This document shows positions 1 to 8,794 of a DNA stretch of 64,000 nucleotides, one piece after another. Both the position numbers and the translations under genes were made by a program. The stretch is from Streptococcus gallolyticus subsp. gallolyticus DSM 16831. GTDB lineage: Bacteria; Bacillota; Bacilli; Lactobacillales; Streptococcaceae. Below the pieces are notes generated by a model, which was given only the letters and a program-made list of their open reading frames with translations, was not told the DNA's origin and made no database searches. The first letter of the stretch is position 1; each line of letters starts with the position of its first letter. The DNA lies in the NCBI RefSeq assembly GCF_002000985.1, contig NZ_CP018822.1, positions 2,312,001-2,376,000 of the forward strand. The letters run 5' to 3'.

Positions 1-67
1 AAAAATTGATGAAATCGGATTTTTGAAATGTTACTTTTGGATTTTTGTAAATATCGACATAAATTTC

Positions 68-116
68 TTGACTATTTCTCAGGTTTAGTCTTATAATATA
101 TTTGTCGTTAACGACA
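68..116 (+). promoter_or_regulatory. padC promoter with PadR-type operator
   Basis: A -35 TTGACT (68-73) and a -10 TATAAT (92-97) are separated by 18 bp. A perfect 14-bp palindrome, TGTCGTTAACGACA, lies at 103-116, over the expected transcription start. It fits the TTGT-N8-ACAT form of known PadR boxes. A repressor bound here would block padC until a phenolic acid releases it. The match to PadR rests on family knowledge and on padR being the next gene. Confidence 0.75.
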
Positions 117-142
117 TAAAATAATCAAAAGGAGATCAACAG

Positions 143-679
143 ATGACAAAAACATTTAAAACTTTGGACGATTTTTTAGGAACTCACTTTATTTACACTT
201 ACGATAATGGTTGGGAATACGAATGGTATGCTAAAAATGACCACACTGTTGATTATCGTATTCATGGCGGTATGGTTGCTGGGCGTTGGGTCAAAGACCA
301 AGAAGCTAATATCGTTATGCTCACAGAAGGTGTTTATAAAGTTGCTTGGACAGAACCAACTGGTACTGACGTTGCCCTTGATTTCGTGCCTAATGAGAAA
401 AAATTGAACGGTACGATTTTCTTTCCTGCTTGGGTTCATGAACATCCTGAAATTACGGTTTGCTTCCAAAATGAACACATTGATTTAATGGAAGAATCTC
501 GCGAAAAATACGCTACTTATCCAAAATTAGTCGTTCCTGAATTTGCTCACATTACCTATATGGGTGATGCGGGGCAAAATAACGAAGATGTCATCTCTGA
601 AGCACCATACGAAGGCTTACCAGACGACATTCGTAATGGGAAATACTTTGATGATAATTACAAACGTTTGAAAAAATAA
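143..679 (+). CDS. padC: phenolic acid decarboxylase
   Basis: A 178-aa cytoplasmic enzyme that decarboxylates p-coumaric, ferulic and caffeic acids to vinyl phenols, without a cofactor. The length and whole sequence fit the PAD family: the N-terminal stretch around [18 protein letters not shown] forms part of the lipocalin-like barrel that holds the substrate. The start is set by AAGGAG at 131-136, seven bases ahead of the ATG. It is followed after 64 bp by padR, and the promoter carries a dyad that fits PadR control. This is a plant-material detoxification trait common in gut and rumen streptococci of the bovis group. Confidence 0.93.
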   Translation: MTKTFKTLDDFLGTHFIYTYDNGWEYEWYAKNDHTVDYRIHGGMVAGRWVKDQEANIVMLTEGVYKVAWTEPTGTDVALDFVPNEKKLNGTIFFPAWVHEHPEITVCFQNEHIDLMEESREKYATYPKLVVPEFAHITYMGDAGQNNEDVISEAPYEGLPDDIRNGKYFDDNYKRLKK

Positions 680-743
680 TTATCTAATCTGGCGAATTCT
701 TGCTATACTAGTTATAAACAACTATTCATTACAAGGAGGTCTT

Positions 744-1298
744 ATGCCTAAAGAACGTCTCTTACCCTATATCATTTTGGGGATTGTCAAACATTCTTCA
801 CCGATTACTGGGCAGGCTATTACGAAACAATTTGACAATGAGATTGGCGAATTTTGGCGTGCTTCTCATAGTCAGATTTACCCTGAATTAAAACGTATGT
901 CCAATGACAATTGGCTCAAACAAACGACCTCTGAAGATAATGCTAAAGAAAAATATTACCAATTAACGAGTGAGGGGGAAGCAATTCTTTCTAACTGGTT
1001 AGAGGAGACGGTCGAGGAAGCGCCTATTCAAAAGGACCTTTTCTCTTTAAAAATGTTCTTTATCCACGACCAAGCTAATCCACGGATTTTGTCCTTATTA
1101 GAGGAAGAACGTCAGATTTTGCTAGAACAGCTGGCGCATTTTAAAATGCGAGAAAAATTACTTTTTTCAAGCTCAAAAGATATTAATCGCGCCTACGGTC
1201 ACTACCTTATCCTAAGCCGCGCCATTTCGCGTGTTAGCAGTCAATTGAGCTGGATTGAGGACACTATCCAGCAATGGCAGAAACATCATAAAAACTGA
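744..1298 (+). CDS. padR: PadR-family transcriptional repressor
   Basis: A 184-aa winged-helix regulator. The N-terminal DNA-binding part (about residues 1-85) has the PadR signature: it starts LLPYIILGIVKHSSPITGQA, followed by the SQIYPELKRM recognition region. The C-terminal part (about 95-180) is the Vir-like helical dimerization region, giving the long PadR subfamily that controls phenolic acid decarboxylases. AAGGAGG sits just ahead of the ATG. A weak extended -10 (TGCTATACT, near 701-709) may add separate transcription. It probably binds the palindrome at 103-116 and is released by phenolic acids. Confidence 0.9.
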   Translation: MPKERLLPYIILGIVKHSSPITGQAITKQFDNEIGEFWRASHSQIYPELKRMSNDNWLKQTTSEDNAKEKYYQLTSEGEAILSNWLEETVEEAPIQKDLFSLKMFFIHDQANPRILSLLEEERQILLEQLAHFKMREKLLFSSSKDINRAYGHYLILSRAISRVSSQLSWIEDTIQQWQKHHKN

Positions 1299-1330
1299 GA
1301 GTCCGCAAAAAGCGACTCTCAGTTTTTTTG
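1291..1330. terminator. bidirectional terminator between padR and the CoA-binding gene
   Basis: Perfect 13-bp inverted repeat, 1291-1303 against 1314-1326 (AAAACTGAGAGTC and its complement), with a T run after it on the plus strand and an A run before it. It serves the two convergent genes. Confidence 0.9.
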
Positions 1331-1335
1331 TTAGC

Positions 1336-1758
1336 TTACAAGCCTTGATATTCAATCTTGATGCATTTGTTCATGACAATTTTATCACGTCCTGCAGCTT
1401 GTAAAATATCAGCAGCTTCTTGACTTTCTAGACCAAGTTGCGCCCAGAAAATGTCGGCATCTGTTTCAATGAAATCTTTGGCAACTTCTGGTAGAAATTC
1501 ACTTCGTCTGAAAACATCAACAATGTCAATGTGGACAGGAACATCTTGAAGTCTAGCATAAGCTGTCTCGTTTAAAATTTTCTGTCCTGCTAATCTTGGA
1601 TTGACAGGAATAATCGTATAGCCAGCTTCTTGCATGATTTTTGAAACACCATAAGCTGGACTATTTTCACGATGTGATAAACCAACAACAGCAATGGTTT
1701 TGGCATTTTTTAAATAATCAGCAATCACATCTTGACTAGGATTTTGAAATGTTGTCAT
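1336..1758 (-). CDS. CoA-binding protein (YccU-like)
   Basis: A 140-aa single-domain Rossmann protein of the CoA_binding family. The nucleotide-binding loop is AVVGLSHRENSPAYGV near residues 23-38, and the C-terminal NKCIKIEY motif is typical of the family. It matches stand-alone YccU-like proteins whose role in bacteria is unclear, though they bind CoA. AGGAGGCAG lies ahead of the ATG. It is transcribed alone, facing padR, and shares its terminator. Confidence 0.85.
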   Translation of the reverse strand: MTTFQNPSQDVIADYLKNAKTIAVVGLSHRENSPAYGVSKIMQEAGYTIIPVNPRLAGQKILNETAYARLQDVPVHIDIVDVFRRSEFLPEVAKDFIETDADIFWAQLGLESQEAADILQAAGRDKIVMNKCIKIEYQGL

Positions 1759-1825
1759 CTGGCTGCCTCCTAAAAATTAATTAAACAATATTTGTTTAAA
1801 TGCCAATATTGTATCTAAAAAAATA

Positions 1826-2698
1826 TTACTGTAAATTTTTAAGTTTTTCTTTGGATAATGGTTTAACTGCAACAGATTTTGCATCTACCATGAAGATACC
1901 ATCGGTCAATGATGCTAAAAATTCCTCATAACCAATATCTGCAAGTTTTTTTCCTTTAGCATCCATGATAAACAAACGTGGAGTTAACATTTTCTTACCT
2001 TGATATTGTTGTTGATGTTGAATTGTTAATTCAGGTATTGCAGGTAAAACAGTTAATGCTTCACTGTTAAGATAATTGACAGGAAGGATGAATTCATCAT
2101 TGTTTTGTTCAATTTTAAAAACTTGTTGCTCTGAAAAATAAGCATTAATTTGTTGGGTCAGCCCTAGTCGTTTATCATAACTGTCCAAAAGTAGTTGGTC
2201 ATCAGGAACATTAATAATTTGTCCGAAGTAATTTTGATTAATAAAAATTGGTCGCCTAATACCTGATAATTGGACACCTGAGTGAACTTGAAGTTCTTTT
2301 ACTAGTTTACCAATAGCTTTTAAAAGGACAGATGTGAAATGATAGTCCAAAATACTATCATGTGTAAATGTTTTTCCTTGACTTTGTACAGTATTAACCT
2401 CAAGAATCACTAGTAACATTTTTAAAAACATTAAAGCGCCAGTCCAATCAGAAGGTGTCGCTAACTCTGAAATAGAGAGTTGGTATTTAGAATTTTCGTA
2501 AGAAAGACGAAATCCAAATGTTGATTTTCCTTTTACTGCAAAAAGAATAGATTGGAAAAGTGAAATCTTAGAATCTTGGTTTGGAGTAGTCTGTGTATCT
2601 TTGGCAGCAACGCTTATACATTCAAAAAGTTCATTTTGAAGTAAATCTCCAATGGTTAATACCTTATCACTACTAGTTGTAAAAATAATTGATTCCAA
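1826..2698 (-). CDS. DUF4299 family protein
   Basis: A 290-aa protein without signal peptide or membrane segments. It resembles DUF4299 proteins, which in streptococci are commonly found beside LXG toxins. No catalytic motif is visible. It is the third gene of a co-directional set: LXG toxin, 159-aa gene, this gene, with gaps of 1 bp and 15 bp. The context suggests an accessory or second immunity role for the toxin, which is inference. Family assignment is from overall resemblance. Confidence 0.6.
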   Translation of the reverse strand: MESIIFTTSSDKVLTIGDLLQNELFECISVAAKDTQTTPNQDSKISLFQSILFAVKGKSTFGFRLSYENSKYQLSISELATPSDWTGALMFLKMLLVILEVNTVQSQGKTFTHDSILDYHFTSVLLKAIGKLVKELQVHSGVQLSGIRRPIFINQNYFGQIINVPDDQLLLDSYDKRLGLTQQINAYFSEQQVFKIEQNNDEFILPVNYLNSEALTVLPAIPELTIQHQQQYQGKKMLTPRLFIMDAKGKKLADIGYEEFLASLTDGIFMVDAKSVAVKPLSKEKLKNLQ

Positions 2699-2713
2699 TA
2701 TGATGTCCTTTCT

Positions 2714-3193
2714 CTAGTCAATCGGTAAATCTTCTCTTGTTCTTAAAATTGTGACTTCACTGACAGGGATTCGAGAAGAATGGTAGAAACGATGGCCGTA
2801 CTGATTATCCACCACTTCAGCACCTTCCCAGATGTCATTTGCCTTTAAGAATTCTACATCGTCAGTAACAATGGTAATCCATGAATCAGGTTGATCAAAG
2901 TTATCGTCACTTGATTGGAAGATTCCATATTTTTTACCATTGATTAATGCTACGTCGCTGACTCGATAAATTTTTTCAATTTTGTCTCTAGGAATTAATT
3001 TTTTATAGGTAACTAGATACCCCTTTTCTATTTCTCCGGTATTGTAATTTTGGTGTACAATAATTTCTTCTTTTATTGCTTTATAACCTTCTTTTAGTGA
3101 TTCTTTACTGTCAGAAATCAAATAATAATTACCATTCTCTTCCTCAAAATTAGTAAATTTTTTTCCATTATAGACTAAAAAAATTTTTTCCAT
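2714..3193 (-). CDS. candidate immunity protein for the LXG toxin
   Basis: A 159-aa soluble protein of no family I recognise. It begins MEKIFLVYNGKKF and contains a repeat of beta-rich segments such as EKIYRVSDVALINGKKYGIF. Its start is one base from the stop of the LXG toxin gene, so the two are probably translationally coupled. In LXG loci the gene right behind the toxin normally encodes the cognate immunity protein, so position is the whole argument. AGGAGGATG overlaps the toxin end and supplies its ribosome site. Confidence 0.5.
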   Translation of the reverse strand: MEKIFLVYNGKKFTNFEEENGNYYLISDSKESLKEGYKAIKEEIIVHQNYNTGEIEKGYLVTYKKLIPRDKIEKIYRVSDVALINGKKYGIFQSSDDNFDQPDSWITIVTDDVEFLKANDIWEGAEVVDNQYGHRFYHSSRIPVSEVTILRTREDLPID

Positions 3194-3194
3194 T

Positions 3195-5138
3195 TCATCC
3201 TCCTACATATACGAATTTTCCATCTTTAACTACCCCAACAAGAATTTCATCACCGTCAATATTTAAAAACATTTTAGCGCCATTTTTTAGTAGGAGCCCT
3301 TTATTATCTGGTTTAACAGTTTTATATTCCGGTGTTAAGTACTCCTCTGATTTAATAAAACCATGCCCTGTTGCAGGGTCTGGGTCTAATCCAATCCCAT
3401 TCTGTTCTCCAAATGGGATGTCTATGTAACCTGTATCTTTGGTTTGAAATTCAATACGGACATAACCATCAGTAATAATATTCCCATTGGCATCTACAAA
3501 TTTGGAACCATCATAATCTAGACGTAACCCCTTAACTGCTTCTTCAATATTAGTGATACTAGTGACGTCTTCTCGTTTGGTAATATACCCCCTGATTCCC
3601 CAAGCATTTTCTCCAAAATAATTATCAGCCTCTTCGATTGGAATAATCTTTTGCATGACAGTTTGACTTGTTGGATTAGGGACGGCATTTCGAATATCAA
3701 TCATCATATCATATTCAGCTTGAGTCATATCCACAACACGAGTAGCACGCAGCCTGTTGAATTCTGCTTCAGTTATATTATGTTCAATGAGCTTTTGTTG
3801 GATAATTTCGTAAGTTGACTGTCCAACCTTCACCCCATCTTCAACTTTTCCAACAGTCGAGGCAACTTCGCTGGTTTCTGCGAGTTTAGTGAGGGCGCTG
3901 GCTTCATCAACGTACTTGAGTTTGCTAACTGAAGCGGGACCAACTAGTGTAGCCACATCAAAGACATAGCCACCTAAAGCATAGTCGTCACCTGTTTTAA
4001 CAGCAGTAACAAAGTCCGTTCCAATCTTCCCAAGCTCCTTACCAACAGCACCCCAAGCCTCGGCGTCCAGAGCCAGCAAGCTGTCAGTAAACTCACTAGC
4101 TGCAAGCAGATTATTGGTAGCACCTGTTATGTCGTCTTTAATCCATTGGGGCGTTTGATGACCAGTAACATAATCAACTCCCATTTCAAGCCCTTCAACC
4201 GTTAAGTGACTCAATTCGCCAATTCCAATAGCTAATTGGTCTACCGTTTCCGAGGCTTTAGAGATAAAGCCAAGGACGGACAAAGCTAGGGATTTATCAA
4301 CTGCCCCACCAAAGTAATCCCAATGGGTCTGCTCTAAGGTTTGTCGTGCTCCCTCAAAGAATTGAGCATCTTTGGCGGCTTGACTTTGTAACCAAGCCTC
4401 AACAGGGTGTTGTTTGGCCCAAGCTGCCTGGGCTTCTTTGGCAGCTTCCTCTTTAGTCAGCTTTTCTTGCTCTTTTAGCTGTTTATTGACAGACTTAATC
4501 CCTTTAGCAAAGCTAGCGTCATTGACAAAACTTAGGTACTGACTATCACTATAACTTAGGCTTGTTGTCTGACTGACTTGGTTGACCTTGCTGTCAATGG
4601 CGGTCAACAGGCTTTCAGAACTAAGCTCACTTCCAGCACTATTAAAGCTCGTCACCTTATCAATGGTATTGCTTAGGTATTGGCTAGCGGCATCACTATC
4701 CGTGTCGTAGTTACTTTGTGGGCTAGGGAGCGAAATCAAATCACTAACACTGGCATAGATGTCGGCAATGGTTTCTTCTTGCTCCCCATGTTGATTTTTA
4801 AAGTTGCTTAGCTGGTCTTTGAGCTGATTAAGGTAATCCTCATCTAAAACCGCAGTTGTGGAGGTTTCACCAACACTTGCTTGAAATGCTGCGATTAACT
4901 GGTACATATCGCTAGCAAGGAGCTTGGTCGTATCCGCTAACCCAACGAGAATCGCCGCATCAACGTTGTTCAGTTGGTGGTAAATCGCTTGTCCTGTTTG
5001 ACCAGTCAAAGCTTCAGAGGTGATAATCTTGTTAACACTCTTTTTGGCTGTTTCAAGCTGTTCTTCTAAGCGCTCCGCTTCTTGGCTTAACTTAGTAGCT
5101 GCTTTGGTCAACTCAGCTAACGAAACATGAAAGCCCAT
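3195..5138 (-). CDS. LXG-domain polymorphic toxin (type VII secretion substrate)
   Basis: A 647-aa modular toxin. Residues 1 to about 200 form the LXG domain: long helices, SLAELTKAATKLSQEAERLE at the start, and a LASDMYQLIAAFQASVG stretch typical of the family. The middle (about 240-430) is a pre-toxin region with PVEAWLQSQAAKDAQFFEG and Gly/Ala-rich helices. The C-terminal part (about 470-647) is the toxin module, with GIRGYITKREDV, LRLDY, YVRIEF and DPATGHGF. These resemble C-termini of other Firmicutes LXG proteins, but I cannot name the activity with confidence. LXG proteins leave by the type VII system. No type VII core genes and none of the small LXG partner genes lie in this window. 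AAAGGGAGGGG precedes the ATG. Confidence 0.82.
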   Translation of the reverse strand: MGFHVSLAELTKAATKLSQEAERLEEQLETAKKSVNKIITSEALTGQTGQAIYHQLNNVDAAILVGLADTTKLLASDMYQLIAAFQASVGETSTTAVLDEDYLNQLKDQLSNFKNQHGEQEETIADIYASVSDLISLPSPQSNYDTDSDAASQYLSNTIDKVTSFNSAGSELSSESLLTAIDSKVNQVSQTTSLSYSDSQYLSFVNDASFAKGIKSVNKQLKEQEKLTKEEAAKEAQAAWAKQHPVEAWLQSQAAKDAQFFEGARQTLEQTHWDYFGGAVDKSLALSVLGFISKASETVDQLAIGIGELSHLTVEGLEMGVDYVTGHQTPQWIKDDITGATNNLLAASEFTDSLLALDAEAWGAVGKELGKIGTDFVTAVKTGDDYALGGYVFDVATLVGPASVSKLKYVDEASALTKLAETSEVASTVGKVEDGVKVGQSTYEIIQQKLIEHNITEAEFNRLRATRVVDMTQAEYDMMIDIRNAVPNPTSQTVMQKIIPIEEADNYFGENAWGIRGYITKREDVTSITNIEEAVKGLRLDYDGSKFVDANGNIITDGYVRIEFQTKDTGYIDIPFGEQNGIGLDPDPATGHGFIKSEEYLTPEYKTVKPDNKGLLLKNGAKMFLNIDGDEILVGVVKDGKFVYVGG

Positions 5139-5211
5139 AAAAATCCCCTCCCTTTAGTTGAACTTCCAGCAAAAGGAGAGGACTAGCTATCACTTGTCCT
5201 AAATATAACAT
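5113..5211 (-). CDS. short leader ORF overlapping the LXG gene start
   Basis: A 32-codon ORF with its own ribosome site GGGAGG seven bases before the ATG at 5211. It runs across the LXG start codon (5138) in another frame and stops 26 bases inside that gene. The peptide starts MLYLGQVIASPLLL. Such overlap would couple translation of the toxin to this ORF. It may be only a leader, not a functional peptide. The promoter TGCTATAAT is just upstream, -10 at 5238-5243. Confidence 0.35.
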   Translation of the reverse strand: MLYLGQVIASPLLLLEVQLKGGDFYGLSCFVS

Positions 5212-5293
5212 AAATTTCCTCCCTAAATTTTGTCATCATTATAGCATAAAAAACTGGAATTTTCAGAATTTAACATAAAATAATGTCAAAAAA

Positions 5294-5326
5294 CCAAGCT
5301 ACCAAAGTTTGGCAGCTCGGTTTTTT
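5294..5326 (-). terminator. polA terminator
   Basis: Inverted repeat 5294-5306 / 5308-5320 (CCAAGCTACCAAA against TTTGGCAGCTCGG, one wobble) with A and T runs on both sides. It ends the polA transcript and can also act in the other direction. Confidence 0.85.
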
Positions 5327-5330
5327 ATTT

Positions 5331-7967
5331 CTATTTTGCTTCGTACCATGTTTGTCCTGCATTTTCGTCTGCAATGAGGGGGACTGATAAGTCAATCGCT
5401 GATTCCATGGTTTCTTTGACCAATGTTTTAACGGCTTCAAGTTCATCTTTTGGTACTTGAAGAATGATTTCATCGTGTACTTGTAGAAGCATTTTTGTCT
5501 TGAATTGACCGTCAACTAAGGCTTTGTCAAGGTTAATCATGGCAATTTTGAGAATGTCAGCTGCGCTACCTTGGATTGGTGAGTTGATAGCTGTGCGTTC
5601 TGCAAATTGACGAATATTGAAATTACGTGAATTAATATCTGGCAACTCTCGGCGACGGTGGAAAAGCGTTTCGACATAACCTTTGTCTTTGGCATCACGC
5701 ACTACGCGTTCCATGTAATTTTTAATACCTGGGTAGCGTTCAAAATACGTTTCAATGTATTTTTTAGCCACTTTACGTGGAATGCCGAGGTTATTAGCAA
5801 GCCCATAATCCGAAATGCCGTAAACAATACCAAAGTTAACAGCCTTAGCGTTACGACGGTCATTTGGTGTGACATCTTCTGTTTTTTCAATGCCAAAGAC
5901 ACGCATGGCTGTTGACGTGTGAATGTCTGCTCCTTCACGGAAAGCCGCAATCAAATGCTCATCATTTGAAATGTGGGCTAGAATACGCAATTCGATTTGT
6001 GAGTAGTCAGAACTTAAAAGCACTTCATCTTCTGTCTCTGGGACAAATGCTTTACGAATCAAGCGCCCTTGTTCCAAACGTACTGGAATGTTTTGCAAGT
6101 TAGGGTCAACACTAGACAAACGACCTGTTTGCGTCAAATCTTGTAAGTAACGGGTGTGAATTTTTCCGTCCTGCAAAATGAAATCCTGCAAACCAACGAT
6201 ATAAGTTGATTGCAATTTGGCAATTTGGCGATATTCCAAAATTTTAGACACGATTGGCGAGATTGGCGCCAATCGTTCCAAGACATCCACCGCTGTTGAA
6301 TACCCTGTCTTGGTTTTCTTCGTGTAGCTTGTTGGCAATTGCATCTTGTCAAAGAGCAATTCACCCAATTGTTTTGGCGAATTGATATTAAATTCCATGC
6401 CCGCCAAATCGTAAATTTCTTGTGTCAACTCATCGATAACAGCCTGGTTAGAAGCTTCCATTTCTTGAAGCGTTGCTTTTTTAACCGAAATACCTGCAAT
6501 TTCCATTTTAGCAAGGACATTTGCCAACGGTTGCTCCATGTCAAAGAGAAGGCTGGCTTGTTGGTGTTCTGTCAACTTGTCTAGCATGACTTTCTCAGAA
6601 TGGTTCAAAACCACAATCTTACGTGCTAAATGGCTGAGCAGCACTGCTTTTTCAGGAACGGCACGCTTAACCCCCTTGCCATAAACAGCTTCGTCACTAT
6701 CTAAAACATAATCCGTGTAAAGTCGTGCAATAGTTGACAGTTCATTGTCATCAACCGTTGATAGGAGGTATTTTGCCAAACGGCTGTCAAATGCTGGCGC
6801 TGGTAAATCAACACCCAAATGACTAAGCAAGACTTTGCTACGTTTAAAATCGTAAGTTTTGATTGGTTTAGCTAGCGCTGCTTTGAACAAATCGTCCTTA
6901 AGAAGGTCAAGATTGGTTGACGCATAAATCGCCTTGTCATTTCCCCAAGCAAAGCCAATGATATTTTCAACGTGATAATTATCACCTAAAATTTCAAAAT
7001 AGAAAAATTGGTCATCCGTGAACATATCCGCACTCAAGCTATCCACCTCGGTGTAGCTAACGTCGAATTTTTCTTGTTTCTTCGGAGCACCTAGATTGTC
7101 TTTAAATTGCTTGAAGCCCATTTCATCGTAAAATGGTACTAATTTGTCCAAATCTGGTCCTTGATAGTTGATGTCGTCCAAACCAATGGTAATCGGTGCA
7201 CTGATATTGATAGTCGCCAAAGTCTTAGATAAGAAAGCTTGCTCTTTATCATTAATCAAGTTTTCTTTCATCTTAGATTTTTTCATGCCGTCAATGTTTT
7301 CGTAAACACCTTCAAGGCTGCCGTATTCTAAGAGTAATTTAAGACCAGTTTTTTCGCCAATTTTTGTAACGCCAGGGATATTATCTGATTTATCCCCCAT
7401 GAGCGCTTTAAGGTCAATGAATTGTTTAGGGGTGATTCCCATTTTTTCCATGAGGTAGGCTGGGGTGAATTCTTCAAATTCTGCCACACCTTTTTTGGAA
7501 ATTTCGACGGTTGTGTTGTTATCAGCTAATTGAATAAGGTCTTTATCTCCGCTGACAATGGTAACGTCGTACTCGTCCTCATTTTCAGCTAATTTATCCA
7601 ATGTTCCGATAATATCATCAGCTTCATAATTTTCCAAATCATAGAAAGTAATGCCAAGCGCACTAAGCATTTCACGAATGTAAGGTAATTGCTCACGGAA
7701 TTCATCTGGCGTTTTGGCACGACCTGCCTTGTAATCTTTGTACATTTCTGTACGGAAAGTCGTCTTACCAGCATCAAAAGCCACCAAAACGTGTGTTGGC
7801 TGAACTCTTTCTAATAAATGATTGAGCATGAGGTGAAAACCGTAAATGGCATTGGTATGCAAACCAGCACGATTTTTAAAGCGATCAATCTGATTATACA
7901 GTGCAAAAAAGGCACGATAAGCAACGGATGACCCGTCAATTAAAAGTAATTTTTTCTTGTTTTCCAT
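5331..7967 (-). CDS. polA: DNA polymerase I
   Basis: An 878-aa DNA repair and Okazaki-fragment polymerase. The N-terminal 5' nuclease domain (about 1-290) shows LLLIDGSSVAYRAFFAL, DDIIGTLDK and ALMGDKSDNIPGV. A central exonuclease-like domain (about 300-470) lacks the clear acidic proofreading residues, as in other Gram-positive PolA. The C-terminal polymerase domain (about 480-878) has SSDYSQIELRILAH, RRNAKAVNFGIVYG and the QVHDEIILQV motif. The length is normal for streptococci. It has its own terminator, and an AT-rich 115-bp gap separates it from the gene upstream. Confidence 0.97.
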   Translation of the reverse strand: MENKKKLLLIDGSSVAYRAFFALYNQIDRFKNRAGLHTNAIYGFHLMLNHLLERVQPTHVLVAFDAGKTTFRTEMYKDYKAGRAKTPDEFREQLPYIREMLSALGITFYDLENYEADDIIGTLDKLAENEDEYDVTIVSGDKDLIQLADNNTTVEISKKGVAEFEEFTPAYLMEKMGITPKQFIDLKALMGDKSDNIPGVTKIGEKTGLKLLLEYGSLEGVYENIDGMKKSKMKENLINDKEQAFLSKTLATINISAPITIGLDDINYQGPDLDKLVPFYDEMGFKQFKDNLGAPKKQEKFDVSYTEVDSLSADMFTDDQFFYFEILGDNYHVENIIGFAWGNDKAIYASTNLDLLKDDLFKAALAKPIKTYDFKRSKVLLSHLGVDLPAPAFDSRLAKYLLSTVDDNELSTIARLYTDYVLDSDEAVYGKGVKRAVPEKAVLLSHLARKIVVLNHSEKVMLDKLTEHQQASLLFDMEQPLANVLAKMEIAGISVKKATLQEMEASNQAVIDELTQEIYDLAGMEFNINSPKQLGELLFDKMQLPTSYTKKTKTGYSTAVDVLERLAPISPIVSKILEYRQIAKLQSTYIVGLQDFILQDGKIHTRYLQDLTQTGRLSSVDPNLQNIPVRLEQGRLIRKAFVPETEDEVLLSSDYSQIELRILAHISNDEHLIAAFREGADIHTSTAMRVFGIEKTEDVTPNDRRNAKAVNFGIVYGISDYGLANNLGIPRKVAKKYIETYFERYPGIKNYMERVVRDAKDKGYVETLFHRRRELPDINSRNFNIRQFAERTAINSPIQGSAADILKIAMINLDKALVDGQFKTKMLLQVHDEIILQVPKDELEAVKTLVKETMESAIDLSVPLIADENAGQTWYEAK

Positions 7968-8082
7968 GGCTTTATTATAACATATCTTGAGCTTTCATTT
8001 GGCTTTGGAAGGTTGAATCCGATAAATATTCTCAATCATTTAAATACTATAATTCTTATTTTAACAATCATATCATTATATG

Positions 8083-8784
8083 TTACAAATCCATCTCTGG
8101 ATGACTTATATCTACTAATCCAACGCTTGTTTCACATTTAAAAATTTGCCTCAAATAGATTTCAAGTTCATCTCTTGCAGCGATTACACGATTGATATTT
8201 AGATTAGTAAAACCATCAATTGGGAAAAATATATTAGACGATTTCGTTGTAATTTTTCCATGTTCACTTTGTCTCCATGTCCAACGACGAGTACGAACCT
8301 GATGTCCAACTGCATAGACAACTTCGCCCATATCTGGTGTTTCTTCTACATTTCCACCAAAAGGTAAGAAACTGTCACTTGTTTGTGCAAGACGAATACA
8401 AATATCTTTATCATCTACTCCTAAATCATGCGCTCCTATTGGTAATGTATATTTTAAAGATATTGCATTTCCTAAATCTACGATAGGATTAATATGTGGC
8501 ATACCTTTTCCTTTAGCAATACGAGTAAACATTGCTTCAATTGAACAAAGGTATTTATTTGGATTAATTCCTAAAGCTCGAAAGGCCTCTCGATATGGAA
8601 GAATGTCAGGTTCTTCTTTAACCTTTTTCCCCTCAAATTGTCGTGAGGTTGACTGAATACATTCATCCAATAATTGATTAATCAGCGGATATACTTTACC
8701 ATTATCCACCCCTTTTGCTACGACCACTCCAAAACAAGCATTGGGCATTTTTTCAAATATTTCTTGTTTAACTACAAATTTCAT
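8083..8784 (-). CDS. B3/B4 domain protein (tRNA-synthetase editing-like)
   Basis: A 233-aa protein made almost entirely of a B3/B4 domain, the fold used for editing in the beta subunit of phenylalanyl-tRNA synthetase. The central region with HINPIVDLGNAISLKYTLP and GAHDLGVDD is typical of the stand-alone family. Free-standing members are thought to act on mischarged tRNA or on amino-acid-like molecules; the substrate here is unknown. It is the last gene of a MATE-MerR-B3/B4 operon, 10 bp after merR, which hints at a link with the exported compound. Confidence 0.82.
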   Translation of the reverse strand: MKFVVKQEIFEKMPNACFGVVVAKGVDNGKVYPLINQLLDECIQSTSRQFEGKKVKEEPDILPYREAFRALGINPNKYLCSIEAMFTRIAKGKGMPHINPIVDLGNAISLKYTLPIGAHDLGVDDKDICIRLAQTSDSFLPFGGNVEETPDMGEVVYAVGHQVRTRRWTWRQSEHGKITTKSSNIFFPIDGFTNLNINRVIAARDELEIYLRQIFKCETSVGLVDISHPEMDL

Positions 8785-8794
8785 AATTTCACCT

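Noticed and set aside
3195..5138. Complete type VII secretion locus
   Set aside because: No EsxA, EssC or other core gene is present in the window.
5139..5330. Small partner genes for the LXG toxin
   Set aside because: Only a 32-codon overlapping ORF is found; no pair of helical partner proteins is present.
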